From the NCBI GenBank assembly GCA_014529385.2, contig CM043962.1:86585180-86649179 (forward strand): a DNA stretch of 64,000 nt, given 5' to 3'. Source of the stretch: Adiantum capillus-veneris (Eukaryota > Streptophyta > Polypodiopsida > Polypodiales > Pteridaceae). The position numbers and the translations under genes were made by a program. The notes below the pieces were generated by a model. It saw only the letters and a program-made list of their open reading frames with translations, had not been told where the DNA came from and made no database searches. Below, piece by piece: positions 1-10,330 of the stretch (position 1 is the stretch's first letter; every line of letters begins with the position of its first letter).

Positions 1-145
1 AGAGGGTATGTAGCTACTCAGTGCTTGGACATGCACGGCTTGTGTATAGGCTCACAAGGGTGCCAAAACGCTTTCTAGGCTGTCCTAAACCCTAGAAGTA
101 GGTCAGCTTGTGCACATGCACATAGGGTTAGATGTGCACGTGACA
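1..145 (-). repeat. 3' LTR end of gypsy element C (partial)
   Basis: The sequence ends in ...GTGACA at 141-145, directly followed by a purine tract on the minus strand, as expected for the U3 start of a minus-strand 3' LTR. It resembles the ends of the element B LTRs (13132-13250 and 17640-17761), sharing the segment around CACATAGGGTTRGATGTG, so C and B belong to related families. The rest of the LTR lies outside the window. Confidence 0.7.
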
Positions 146-157
146 TCCCCCCCTTTT
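146..157 (-). other. Polypurine tract of gypsy element C
   Basis: Read on the minus strand this is an A/G-only run (AAAAGGGGGGGA) immediately before the LTR start. This is the position and composition of the primer for plus-strand DNA synthesis. Confidence 0.65.
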
Positions 158-179
158 AAGGTGAGGTACTGATACCGAG

Positions 180-2189
180 CTGCATGGCTTCTTTGTAGTC
201 TGCCAACGACTCGGGGTAATCTGTGAAAAAAGCTTCACCAACCCACAGTGCCTCGTGTGTGCCTCAATCTTTGAACTTCAAAAGGTACTGTCATGCTTGC
301 TTCTGTGATCCATGGCGAAACCGATGTAGCAAAATCTGCTATGATTTCATGACTTTTGCTTCAATAATGATCTCTAGTTCTTCTTCTTTAGAAATGTCCT
401 TTGGTGGGTCTCCTTGAAACAACTTCAACTAAGAAACATAAAAAACGTTGTGCATTGACCATGAGTTAAGCAACTGCAATCTCATAGAAACCTCGTTATC
501 TTTTTAATGACTGGAAATGGACCATACATGCGAAAAGACAACTTTGAACTTGCTTAAGACGTTGCTTCATGATCCTAAGATAGACCCAATCCCCTTGCTT
601 GTTAGTAACATCTTGACGATGCTTATTAGCCTGACATAAATAAGACTCCTGATCCTTGCTTAGTTGAAGCTTCACACTCTTAGTAATCTCATCCATAGAT
701 TGCTCTCAGCATTGGCATCGGGCAACCGACTCACTGATCGAGTGAACAAAGACTGAAACGGACGGTTAAGTGTTGCCTCATACGGAGTTCTACCAATGGC
801 ATTGGAATGGGTGATTCAAAACTGCTTGAACTAAAGGGAGATACTGCTCCCAATGAGACTGTTGATCATGCACATAAGACCTCAAAACATCAAAAGCCAA
901 CTGATTGTAGATCTCAGTTTGACCATCGGATTGTAGATGAAATGCGGACGAAAATTCAACTTGGTGCCAAAATTTTAAAAAATGCTTTCCAAAAATGTGA
1001 TGTGAATTTGACATCCCTATCAGACACAATCAACTTTGGCAAACCGCAAAGGGGATACCGGTGTTTAATGAACAGACGTGCTACATCTTATTGTGGCCTT
1101 ACAAGGAATCAACATGCAAAACTTGCGGAAACGATCAACGATGGTTAGACGCTAAGTATTCCTTGAATGCGAACTAGGTGGAAGATTAGTCACAAAATCC
1201 ATGGAAATGTCTTGAAATGGGCTTTCGGGAATAGGCAGCGGGAGCAAGAGGCCTTGCTGCTTACCCTATGGGCTTATACTTTTTGACAAATAGAACAGTG
1301 TGTGACATACTTAAACACATCTTTTCGCATTTTAGGCCAAAAAAGAGTCTTTCTACCTTTTCTAAAGTGGTATTCATGCCTCTGTGCCCACTCGTGAGTG
1401 CATCATGTGCATCGTGCAATATGGCTTGCCTAAGAGGAGGCAACACACAAAGACGATGATGAAAATAGAAAAGACCCTCATGAATGAGATAGTTGCTAGG
1501 CCCTTCGGAAGCAAGGGCCTGCAACCATTGCTTACCAAACTCGGAATCTGCATACTTGTTGTTTGTCATGCTGTCAAAAGAGACTCCTTGAATGGAGACT
1601 TCCGAGCTTGACTCAAGAGCCAAGATCTTTTCTTTGCGACTTAACGCATCTGCAACAAGGTTCGCTTTACCTAGAACATAATCAAACCTCCAAATTGCTC
1701 AAAAAATTGAGACCACCGTGCTTGGCGGTCACCCCAATGTGCACTAGGCATAGACTGAAGCCATTCAAGGGCTTGATGATCAGTACGAACAATAAGCTCT
1801 CTATCATACAAAATATACTTCCAATGCTTTAGAGAATGAATGACAGAGAGAAGTTCCATATCATACACAAAATAATTCTCTTTCCTGCATTGTTTAACTT
1901 CCTATTGAGAAATGCAACTGGGCGGCCATGCTGTTGTAGCTTAGCTCCTATGGCGATGTTGCTCGCATTCGTCCATACCTCAAAGGGGGTCATCCCAAGA
2001 GGCAAGGATGAGACACGAAGCTTCAGTCACCACAACCTTGAGAGCTTTAAAAGCCTTAATGGTTGCCTCGGGCAAAACAATGTGCTGACAGCGAATTTTC
2101 ACCCCTTTCAAAACATCAGTCATGAGTGGCAATGCGTGCAAAATTCTTTATATGCGAACTATATGCCCGACACAGACCGATGAAGATGT
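180..2189 (-). pseudogene. Ty3/gypsy pol remnant: RT end, RNase H, integrase, C-terminal region
   Basis: Reading right to left, the end of a gypsy reverse transcriptase appears near 2189-2100 (FIGLCRAY..HIKNFARIA). RNase H follows near 2010-1680 (PFEVWTNAS, where the usual TDAS aspartate is Asn; YDMELLSVIHSLKHW; RTDHQALEWL). The integrase zinc-binding region is at about 1600-1270 (HDAHDALTSGHRGMNTTLEK), with the C..C half lost. The integrase core is near 1029-790 (SSAFHLQSDGQTEIYN) and a C-terminal segment at 696-496 (GDWVYLR). Frames change several times and many stops are present. Gag, protease and most of RT are missing: the coding sequence stops at 2189, where LINE sequence begins. Confidence 0.8.
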
Positions 2190-2263
2190 TGTCAAGGATA
2201 CTATGCTCCTTGACAAAACCTGTCTGTGTCAAGGATACTACGCTCCTTGACAAAACCTGTCTG
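2190..2263. repeat. 37-bp tandem duplication in LINE RT
   Basis: Two head-to-tail copies (2190-2226 and 2227-2263) differ at one base. They encode on the minus strand the LINE RT motif QTGFVKE(R/H)SILD. The duplication lies at the junction between the LINE and gypsy element C. Confidence 0.85.
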
Positions 2264-2990
2264 TGTTCCATGTATAATGCTCTCAAGAAGTGGCTTGATC
2301 CTCAAACTTAGAGCCTTTGCTAGAATTTTATAGGTTGAGGTGAGAATGGTGATGGGTCGCCGCTGCGGAATCTCATCCAAGGAGCCTTTTTCCTTGGGAA
2401 TAACATAGATCAAGCCCTCACTCATGCTGTCAGGCATCTCTCCAATGTGTAAGATGTACTGATAGGGGCTGCAAAGATCCGAACCAAGCAAGTCCCAATA
2501 CTCCAAAAAGAAGCTGGGAGTCAAACCATCCTCCCTTGGATAGCTACCTCGGAGAGTGCTCTGAGGGCCTCATGGAGCTCCTCTAGCTTGAGAGGAAGCT
2601 CTAGTCTCTGACGCATCTCCTCAGTAACAAGGCTAGGCATATGCGCTCAAGCCTGCTCTCTGCAACCATAGTTACCAGGGAACGCCACCCCATGGACTGG
2701 GAACGTTGGAATGGCGTTCGGGGGGGTTTCATGGTTTGGAACGGCCCGAAATGGCCAGACGTTCCAGACAGGCAGTTGAGGACTGCAAAGATCCGAACCA
2801 AGCAAGTCCCAATACTCCAAAAAGAAGCTGGGAGTCAAACCATCCTCCCTTGGATAGCTACCTTGGGGAGTGCTCTCAGGGCCTCACGGGGCTCCTCTAG
2901 CTTGAGAGGAAGCTCTAGTCTCTGACGCATCTCCTCAGTAACAAGGCTAGGCATATGCGCCCAAACCTGCTCTCTGCAACCATAGTTCCT
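2190..2990 (-). pseudogene. LINE J, fingers of reverse transcriptase (partial)
   Basis: Minus-strand reading gives a plant LINE ORF2 segment: WAHMPSLVTEEMRQRLELPL, then FFLEYWDLLGSDL, MPDSMSEGLIYVIPKEKG, RRPITILTSTYKILAKALSL and TQTGFVKERSILD. These are the start of the non-LTR RT domain. The palm with the catalytic YADD is absent, because the reading runs directly into gypsy element C at about 2189. A stop separates the first part from FFLEYW, and part of the region is present twice through the 314-bp tandem duplication. Other pieces of the same LINE lie at 4893-5030, 6431-6928 and 10994-11215. Confidence 0.85.
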
Positions 2991-3092
2991 GGGGAACGCC
3001 ACCCCATGGACTAGGAACGCTGGAACGGCATTCTGGGGGTGGTTTCATGGTTTGGAATGGCCCGGAATGGCCAGACGTTCCGGACAGGCAGT
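2469..3092. repeat. Tandem duplication, units of about 314 bp
   Basis: The block beginning CTGCAAAGATCCGAACC at 2469 recurs at 2783 and continues to GGACAGGCAGT at 3092, with scattered substitutions and a small indel. Each unit contains LINE J coding sequence followed by a GGAACG-rich end belonging to insertion M. The duplication therefore happened after M inserted. Confidence 0.9.
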
Positions 3093-4892
3093 GATATCGG
3101 AACGACTGAGAATGACAATGTTGCTAATTGGACTATTTTCTTATTTTTTTTAATGATTAAATCTCTTTTTTAGGATATTTTATATGTGCACTAAGAACTG
3201 TTAAAAAGATTGTAGCTACAGGAACTGCCATCAGGAACAGACAACTCTGATGTGTCATTTGATGAGTGACGGTAAACATCGCGAAGGAGTTTCCGTACGT
3301 TCGGTGGAAAGGGCCGGGTTACGAGTGCCTCTGATGCGTCACATGATTGGTGACGGGTGCATCAGTAAGGGGGCATCCCGTAGGCTAAGGAGGAAATCCG
3401 AACTGAGTAAGAAAATACGCGTAAGAACGCAAGCACAAGAATGAAGATGGGTTCAATGAAGCTTTTTACGAAAAGCAGGAACAATCGCGGGAAGGCAGAC
3501 ACTTTCCCGCGAGGAATCTATGTTTGCATTGCATTCGTGCATGTGGTTGCATCCAGGGACGCCTGGGAAGTGTTGTGAAATGCATTGGTTTTAACTTATA
3601 AGGTTTTATTGAGTTTTTGGGCAGGTTCAGACCAATTTTAAAATATGCCGGCCGCCCACTTAATAAGTGGGCATCCACTTAGAAGATAAAGCAACAAAAC
3701 CAGCCAGCGAATTCTCTCTCCCTATTTCGGGTAGAACAACGAAAAAAAAAAAAAAAAAAAACCCGGCCGCGGTCTCTACGCGAGCTGCTATTCGTGCCGT
3801 GGCCAGGGAGCTATAAAAGCACCACATGCCCTCACTCAAAGGGGGTACCAACGTAAGCAAGAGAAGACTCTGCCGCAAGAGATCTCGAGACTACGAAGCA
3901 CAGAAGTCGCTTTTTCCCGCGCAAGAGCGACATGTATCTATTGTGGATTCACCATACGAATTGTTGTCGCGTGTTTGTGTGGTTTGTTTTGCAGGAATCT
4001 CCCGTCTTACGGGAAGGCCCTTCACGGGAAGTACGGCTTCACGCCTAAGTCACTTACGGGAAAGTACGGCTTCGCGCCTAAGTCCCTTACGGGAAGGAAT
4101 GGCCTTGTGCCCAAGCCCTTTACGGTAAAGCACGACCTACGGGTCTAAGATTACAGAACGGAGGGGTTTCCTCGGGTTCTCGTGCTTGTATAAGAATTCT
4201 CCCTGAATAAAAGAATACTCTTAACGGGGGGGGGGGGGGGGGGGGACAAGCCCATCTTCTGGTCCCCAATACTGTGTCGATCTTCTCCCTTCTCTCCCTT
4301 TTGCAAAGTATTATAATTTACAGATTTCTAAGTGCTCGTGTACGCTCTCGTTTGGTGACAGACAAATTTTCAAATCTGGGTGTTTTACCTTGTGAGCCTC
4401 CCCCTAATTAAATGCCGTCCCCCCCCCTCTCCTTCACAATGCACACAAGCTTTCAAGGGCCAAAGCTCAAGCTCTACGCTCTCGACTCTGGAGTCTTGAT
4501 TTTCAAGCTCTAGGCTCTTTCAAGCTTTCAAGTTTAGACTCTAGAGTCTACAAGGCTAAAAAAGCTCTCTCCCTCTCCCTCTCTCTCTTAAGCTCTCTCC
4601 CTCTCTCTCTCAACTTTCAAGCTCTCTCTCCCCGTCCCTCTCTCAAGCTCTCAAGTCTACACGACATGTTTGCCATAGTAAGGTTGAATGGTCTTCAAAT
4701 CAAGTTTTTTGTGAGTGTTAGAGTCAAAGGACTCTAATACTACTTCTATTCAATCACACAGAGCTTAAACTTGCATTGTTTGGGTGTTTTTATGCCTCCC
4801 GTTCCGTGTCGTTCCCGTTCCGGACCCCTCGTCGTTTCCCCGTTCCGCAGGGATCCCGTCGTCGTTCCCGTTCCGCATTCCGGGTACCTCTA
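2995..4892. mobile_element. Insertion M in LINE J, unclassified
   Basis: LINE J coding sequence stops near 2990 and resumes near 4893, so this block is an insert. Its two ends are rich in GGAACG (left) and CGTTCC (right, 4795-4875). The left end AGTTACCAGGGAACGCC (seen best in the first duplicated copy, about 2669) resembles the reverse complement of the right end, AGGTACCCGGAATGCGG, suggesting degenerate terminal inverted repeats. Inside are TATAAA near 3812, AATAAA near 4206, a run of 20 G (4226-4245), a run of A near 3742-3760 and CT-rich tracts (4560-4650). No coding region is recognisable. It could instead be a diverged solo LTR. Confidence 0.45.
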
Positions 4893-5030
4893 CTCTGTAT
4901 GCATCCTAACGCTCTGACTGAGGCTCAGCTGACAACAAATCACGATAGAAGTCAATAGCAACTGCACGCATATCCTCAGGCTCTGAGACAATTGACCTGT
5001 TAGGTCTCCTCAATTGACTGACACTGGTGT
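4893..5030 (-). pseudogene. LINE J, segment between endonuclease and RT
   Basis: On the minus strand this reads QLRRPNRSIVSEPEDMRAVA followed by DFYRDLLSAEPQSER, with one stop. This matches the spacer just before the RT fingers in plant LINEs; LINE D has DMSADYFETLFIAD at the same place. It joins the WAHMPSLVTEE segment at about 2985 once insertion M is removed. Confidence 0.65.
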
Positions 5031-5035
5031 GCGCA

Positions 5036-6430
5036 TGGCGAACTGTCACCAGGAGGTGTATTTTTCTTGTTGCCTTCCGTAAATAAGTGCTAGATATTTT
5101 TATTTATTTTTATTTTTACTTGTTTTCCCCGGAACCCTTGAAAAGGTGCAAGTGGACATTGCATGGCCAGTGTGAAACGACTGCGGCCGAATAGGTTTCT
5201 CACAGCGGGAGTCTAGGTCGGTCAGTCTGGGACTGGTCGGGCCAGTTAGCATTGAATTCTGATGAGTATGGAAGCCTGTGTGCGCCAAATGAAGTCTGGG
5301 CCACTCGGAAAGTCACTTATAACTTTATAAGTCAGTGGGAACTAGAGAATTAACTCAAAAGGGGCAAACTGGACACATGGCGGTTCCAGGTGGATTTTCC
5401 ACTTCCATCAGCAAGGGGGGGCGCCCAATTTGGGAGAGGAGGCTGATTTTTGCATTAAGTGACCTACAGTGTGTGTGTGAGTAGTGGGTGCAGGTCTACA
5501 GCTTTAATGGAAAGCTTGCCTTCTCCTCTGTCTCATGTAGCGCGATGACTTGCTCTCGTGCATCTCTCTCTCCCCTTTGGAACATATGGTAATGTCGCAC
5601 TAGTTGGGCTACTCAGATGAACATGTACAGTTCTGGGGGTTTATGCGCGTTTACCAAGGCAAGAGCCTTCTGAACAGGAACCGGATTAGCTAATTGCTAA
5701 TCCCCCACAGGTACGCATAGTTCCATCGCGAAAGATTGCGAGTTTGGAGAGTTTTCTCGCGTGAAAACTTGTCCAATTCACAAGGGAACTGTCCCATTGT
5801 GTGCGGGAGCCGCTCCGCTAAAAACGATCCGAAACAGCGAATTACAGCCTGCTGTGTTTTTCTGCAGGTTTAGGGTTTCGCACCTAAACTGCAAGGGAAC
5901 ACCGGGGAAGCCTCGTGAGAGCCTTGGGATGTGTGTACAGGCTTTTGGGCACCCGGCAGTGAAAAACAGGGAATTACAGCCCGCTGAATTACTGTGACAG
6001 CTCACCAGAAAGCTTCCAGATAGTGAGGGAATCCATCCTGGACAGGTGCTTTTGACCTACAGGGTTTTTGCGTCGTTATGTTGCCAAAATCAGGTTGAAA
6101 ACCTGCGTTTTCAGCCCTCGCCAGGTTTGGACAGCTTTGTGAAAGCTTGTGCTAAGTGGTCGGATCGTGTACCTTAATTTGAATAAAGAAATATTGAAAG
6201 GGACGCCAGTCTTTGGGGCCTACAGGGTGTCGGTCTCGTGTGCGCAGTGACATTCTAGTCGCTGGACGCAACTGTGTTCTCTTCCCTTCTCAATGCTCTA
6301 TGTAAAGTTAACAGGTAATTGAAGTAGTATCGCCCTCTACGTTGTACAGGCCGGTTATACGGGCCCTCTTCGTCTCAAAGAATTCGTCTCAGAATTCCCC
6401 AGTAACTTTGTCACCCACCTGGGTCCACTG
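5036..6430 (+). mobile_element. LTR-like insertion in LINE J
   Basis: LINE J sequence is interrupted again here. Near 6181-6235 the sequence AATAAAGAAATATTGAAAGG, then GACGCCAGTCTTTGGGGCC, closely parallels the R/U5 region of the A-family LTRs (7405-7450, 10815-10860). The block is therefore probably a solo LTR or LTR fragment of a related family in plus orientation. No coding potential and no clear target duplication were found, and the exact ends are uncertain. Confidence 0.45.
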
Positions 6431-6928
6431 AAATGCTAGTTAGCTCATGTCGAGCCTGTTGCATCTACTCCTCCAACCAAGGACTGTCTGGGTGGTGCTC
6501 GTGCATCCTCTGCAAGGAAACAATGCCCCCTCAAAGACGCTTCTCCTCCTCCCTAGCTGCAGCTAAGTGAGCTTCAGACTCTTGGAGGAAGAAGCAACTA
6601 AGCTCAGTGAGTCTAGAGGCCACTCTACCAACAGGGGTGTTTTGCGTGTCCAAACTCTCTGTCCAAAGTGCCACCACCCGCTCTCTAAGCTCTGGATCCA
6701 ACACTCCCCCAACACACCATTGCTCTGCATGCGGCAAAGATACTACAATATGTGACCAAAACTCTGTTGGTGCATTTGCCGCATTGGGTGCATATATGTT
6801 CAGGAAACTTATAAGGCAACCCTAGATCTGCATAGTAATCCATTGAACCCTGCCTAGCACAATAATACCTCTGCCCACAATGGCCTGCTGTCATGAGTTT
6901 GCAATAGTCATACATACCCCTCCCTGGA
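6431..6928 (-). pseudogene. LINE J, endonuclease centre and linker
   Basis: Minus-strand reading in shifting frames gives a degraded APE-type endonuclease stretch (about 6900-6720), where NAANAPTEFWSHIV resembles VYAPTTPRERATFWSSLA of LINE D. It ends at LPHAEQWCVGG. The next residues, VLDPELRERVVALWTES, match sequence about 200 residues further on in LINE D, so an internal deletion has removed the GGDFN-to-SDH part. The linker SCFFLQESEAHLAAAREEEK follows. Element A1 is inserted at its right edge. Confidence 0.7.
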
Positions 6929-7590
6929 TGTAACAAACTGCTGACGTGTCAAAGCCCTGAAGAAGGGAGCCAACTTGCAGATGTCGGCCGAGGGGCCTAA
7001 ACCCTAAGAAGAACAAGTTAGAGAAGAAGAAGTCCTACCAACTTATGGGGACCCCGTTCGATGGGGCCCCAAGTGACATAAAGGATTAAAATAAAGCAAG
7101 ACCCGCACACACACACACAAATTGATGACGTGGCAGATTTTCGAAAATTGCATTGACATGATGACGTGGCAGGTTGTACGGATTTTCGCGTTTTTGTGTT
7201 GGCTGATGACGTAGCAGGCTGTACGGATTTCTGTGATTTACGTTGGCAGTTTTTTGGCTTTGCTTTTGGACGAGAAGCTTTTGAGTTTTAAAGGCTTTTT
7301 ACTGTAACTGGTTTTCAGGCCAAGGGCCTTTAAATATGAGGTTAGGGCTCATTCTTTGGGATTCTTCCTGGAGAAGGTGCAGAGTCTGGAGTACCGGCTT
7401 GTATTGTGTTGATGCAATATAGAGAAATACGGAAAGGGGCGCCAAGGTTTGGGGCCAATACTCTCTGGGGTGGAATTCCGCCACTCCGTGTCGCGTGTGG
7501 TCTCTCTCTTTCAGTTCAGTTGTTATTGAAGTGCTAAAAGTCTGTTCAGTCTGTTCTTTTCTATTGGCACGTGGTGCCCGTCTTGTGACA
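6929..7590 (+). repeat. 5' LTR of A1
   Basis: 662 bp, TG...CA ends, direct repeat of 10331-10988. It contains a short (CA)n stretch near 7107 and three bZIP-like motifs in U3. TTTAAATATGAGG near 7330 is a likely TATA region, upstream of a conserved R region (GGGGCGCCAAGGTTTGGGGCC). Confidence 0.95.
7123..7216 (+). promoter_or_regulatory. Three GATGACGTGGCA-type motifs in A1 U3
   Basis: TGATGACGTGGCAG occurs at 7123 and 7159, and TGATGACGTAGCAG at 7204. The same triplet is in the 3' LTR (about 10523, 10559, 10602), and the reverse form TGCCACGTCATCAG is in the A-family LTR at 11840. GATGACGTGG is the known core bound by plant stress bZIP factors (unfolded-protein-response and TGA types). That it drives this LTR is inference. 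Confidence 0.5.
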
Positions 7591-7591
7591 G

Positions 7592-7603
7592 TGGTATTAG
7601 AGC
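7592..7603 (+). other. Primer binding site, tRNA-iMet
   Basis: TGGTATTAGAGC starts two bases after the 5' LTR. It matches the common plant primer site TGGTATCAGAGC with one C-to-T change. Confidence 0.85.
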
Positions 7604-7816
7604 ATCATGCATGTGCTTTTCTGAAAGCATACCGGTCCTACAAAGAGCAGACAGAGCTATTGGAAATTTGTTTGAGGTATCTTCGCCCTCCAACCCGGCC
7701 ACTCCCACCATTACTTCATCGCGCATCAGGCGCGCTCCCGTCTTCACCGCTCATGTCTTACAGTGCATAAGCCATTAAGAACCCAAGACTTGGAATTAAT
7801 GGATTGAGCAGAGTAT

Positions 7817-8800
7817 TTGCAGTTTTTGCTCAACGAACTCCACGACATTCTTTCGCGGTATCTTCAGCAGAATCTTCCGATGCTGCAAAGTTTTCAACAA
7901 ATTTTGAACTACACGTTACCCCCTCTGATGCTGCAGGTGGTACCTCCTCCTCCGGCACCAGAAAGTACGAGAGCTTCCAACCGGCAACCTTCTCAGCCAT
8001 CTGTTCCAATCGGGGGAGTCTTCAGGAATATGGTGCAGCCATCTGACCGTGATCCAGTGCAACCGCCTTTGCCACTGCCATTGCCCCCACCACCACCACC
8101 GCCGCCACCAGGCTACAATGGTTGGAGCCCATATGGATACCCTTATTATCCATACCCGGGATATGCGCCTAACCAACCCAAAGATTTCAAAGATGTTGGC
8201 ACGACAGTCAAATTTTTCACTTTTTCCGGGGTGAAAGATCGCAAGAAAGCATTGCAATTCCTACAGCAATTCGACAACATCTATGCTTTAGGGAACTATA
8301 CAGAAGAATCCAAGATTTCTTGAGCAGCGGGATTTCTTAAAGATAATGCTATGCAATGGTGGAGTTCAATCGCGACACAACCGCATGCTCCAAGGACCTG
8401 GCAAGCTTTCAAGTCAGTTTTTGCATGTAGTTACATGACTTCTATGTTTGAAGTCCGGATTTTGGCAGTGGAGCAACTCGAAAATGCTTGCCACTGGAAC
8501 CATGGACGAATATAACCAAAGGTTTCTCGACGTGTACCTTCCAGTGTCCTTCTTTAGATCTGTTCCCTTGGAGGCCCAATGCGAGCGATACACCATTGGA
8601 TACCATCACCAACAGGAATATTGTCTATCCAAGCAAGTCTCTACCATGCAAGAACTTATGGACTATGCCGCGGTCGGCTACAAAACTGATGAAGGGAAAG
8701 CTAGAGTTTACCACAGAAGAATCTTTGGCCACTAACCACAACTCTCGGCAACAACGACAAATTCTCGAGAGTCTCGTAAAAATCAACCGCAAAGGCCTCG
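7817..8800 (+). pseudogene. gag of A1 (degraded)
   Basis: The first 168 codons (7817-8323) hold a Pro-rich stretch and a YGYPYYPYPGYAP tract, then KFFTFSGVKDRKKALQFLQQ, the start of a retrotransposon gag domain. After a stop the domain continues as DNAMQWWSSIATQPHAPRTW and, in another frame from about 8490, as GTMDEYNQRFLDVYLPVSFF. This is the usual gag order (W..L, then a central F..D..LPV motif). At least two frame changes and one stop make it non-functional. Later codons lead into the knuckle at 8850. Confidence 0.75.
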
Positions 8801-8801
8801 T

Positions 8802-9406
8802 TTGATGCCTCAACAACGAGACACCTTACTACAAGAAGGCCGATGCTTTGGATGCTTTCAAACATGGCATATTCATTCTAATTGTCCCAAGCGCACTAAT
8901 AGACTAGAGGAGCCGACGTCCGCACCAACGGTTGACGGAACCCCAACGCCACCTCCTGTTAAGAGAGCTAGACCCGCTATTGAACTAGTTCTGATATTTA
9001 TGGCATACGCCTTGAGAGTACAAATGAATTGTGTCGAGCATGTGGCAAAGTCAATGGCTTCAAAGCCCTTATTTTCTTTGACCCCGGAGCTACAGAGAAC
9101 TTCATCCATCCAAAATTCTTAAAGCAGATGCACGTTGATTATGATGTAGAGGGTGGAGAAATTGAAGCTGAGCTAGCCACAGGGCAAACTCAGAAAGTAG
9201 TACCGCTCATTGGTGCTCTTCCAGCGACTATTCAAGATTATCATGGAAAAGCTGATTTCCACATCATGAAGTCCAGCAATTGTGACGTTCTATTAGGCCT
9301 GCCTTGGCATGACAAGAATGATGCGACTCTCCAGGTTCGGAACCGAACCATCATCGTGATACAGAAGGGCAAGCCAGTCGTCCTCAAAGTTCGGCTGTCC
9401 GAATAA
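8802..9406 (+). pseudogene. CCHC knuckle and aspartic protease of A1
   Basis: A CCHC knuckle (CFGCFQTWHIHSNC, CX2CX4HX4C) lies at about 8845-8890. After a frameshift near 8990 the reading continues with FFDPGATENFIHPKF, the active-site region of a retropepsin (DPGA in place of DSGA; the catalytic Asp is kept). The second conserved block is CDVLLGLPWHDKNDATL. The protein ends with a stop at 9406. In related gypsy elements RT would follow at once; here about 900 non-coding bases follow instead. Confidence 0.8.
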
Positions 9407-9599
9407 AATCCTGAATGAACTCTCTAGTCGTTTTATAGTTAGATACTTTTGAACTTTGTTTGAGAAAGTATTGTTTGAAACTTTGTTTAAAATGTATGGT
9501 ATTTGTTTGAACCTGTCTTGGTGCTGATTTGAAATGTTTGACTCTAGTTTTAATACTGGTTTCATTGATTGGTGATTTTACTTCCGAGTGGAGAAGTGC

Positions 9600-9975
9600 G
9601 AAATACTGTTTTGGTATTGTTTGAACCTCGGAACGACGCAGGCCGATGCCTGGGGAGCGTTCCGTTGTATGCTAGAAAACCTCCGAACGACGTAGGTCGA
9701 TGCCTGGGGAGCGTTTGGTTGTATGCTTGTAAAATAATTGTTGTTGTGACTCCTGGCCCGGACCTAGATGGTTATGCGGGAGGAGTATTAAGAAGTTTGA
9801 GCAGTGGTTACTCTCAGCACCTCCAAATGACGCAGACTGCGGTCTGGGGGGCGTTTGGTTGTATAAGGCCTCATATCTCCCGGCTCAGATCTTTTTAGGT
9901 TATGCGGGAGGAGTGATGAGGGAGTCGTTGAATATCTTCCGGCCTAGACCTTGTTAGGTTATGCGGGAGGAGTGT
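9600..9975 (+). repeat. Degenerate internal repeats of A1
   Basis: Two alternating modules recur: GATGCCTGGGGAGCGTTTGG-like segments near 9647, 9699 and 9835, and GGTTATGCGGGAGGAGT near 9770, 9899 and 9957. They fill the place where pol would be. Related sequence lies in reverse orientation in the A-type element at 18850-18990. Confidence 0.75.
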
Positions 9976-10318
9976 TCATCGGCGGCTTTATGTTTCTCTA
10001 TCTTGTAACATGCATATGTGAGCATTTGTGTTGCATTGTGATGTGCCAACCATTGAATATTCTTAATTGGATGAGATTGCCTGGGTATGTAATTTTAGTG
10101 CATCAAGACACCCGTGGAAGATCAGTACGGTCTGGGTGTGATGGCTAATTTTACTACGCCGGAATATCAAGAGTTCCGATTTGGACGAAAGGAGAAGCTA
10201 ACTCCTTGATCAAAAGAGCAGAAAGGAGAAGCTAACTCCTTAATAAAAAGGGCAAACTGATTGTCCCTCGGAATGTCCCTCGCAGATATGCTGTAATCGC
10301 GGACGATTACTCTCTTTC

Positions 10319-10330
10319 AGGAAGGGGAGA
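10319..10330 (+). other. Polypurine tract of A1
   Basis: AGGAAGGGGAGA directly precedes the 3' LTR. Confidence 0.85.

Noticed and set aside
3660-4128. Short ORFs in insertion M (72 and 100 codons)
   Set aside because: Low-complexity repeats (SRLSHLRES-type) from a duplicated ACGGGAAGTACGGCTTC motif; no homology recognised.
9600-9975. Repeats in A1 as a possible regulatory RNA or tRNA-like cluster
   Set aside because: No cloverleaf or conserved promoter boxes seen; modules look like decayed duplications.
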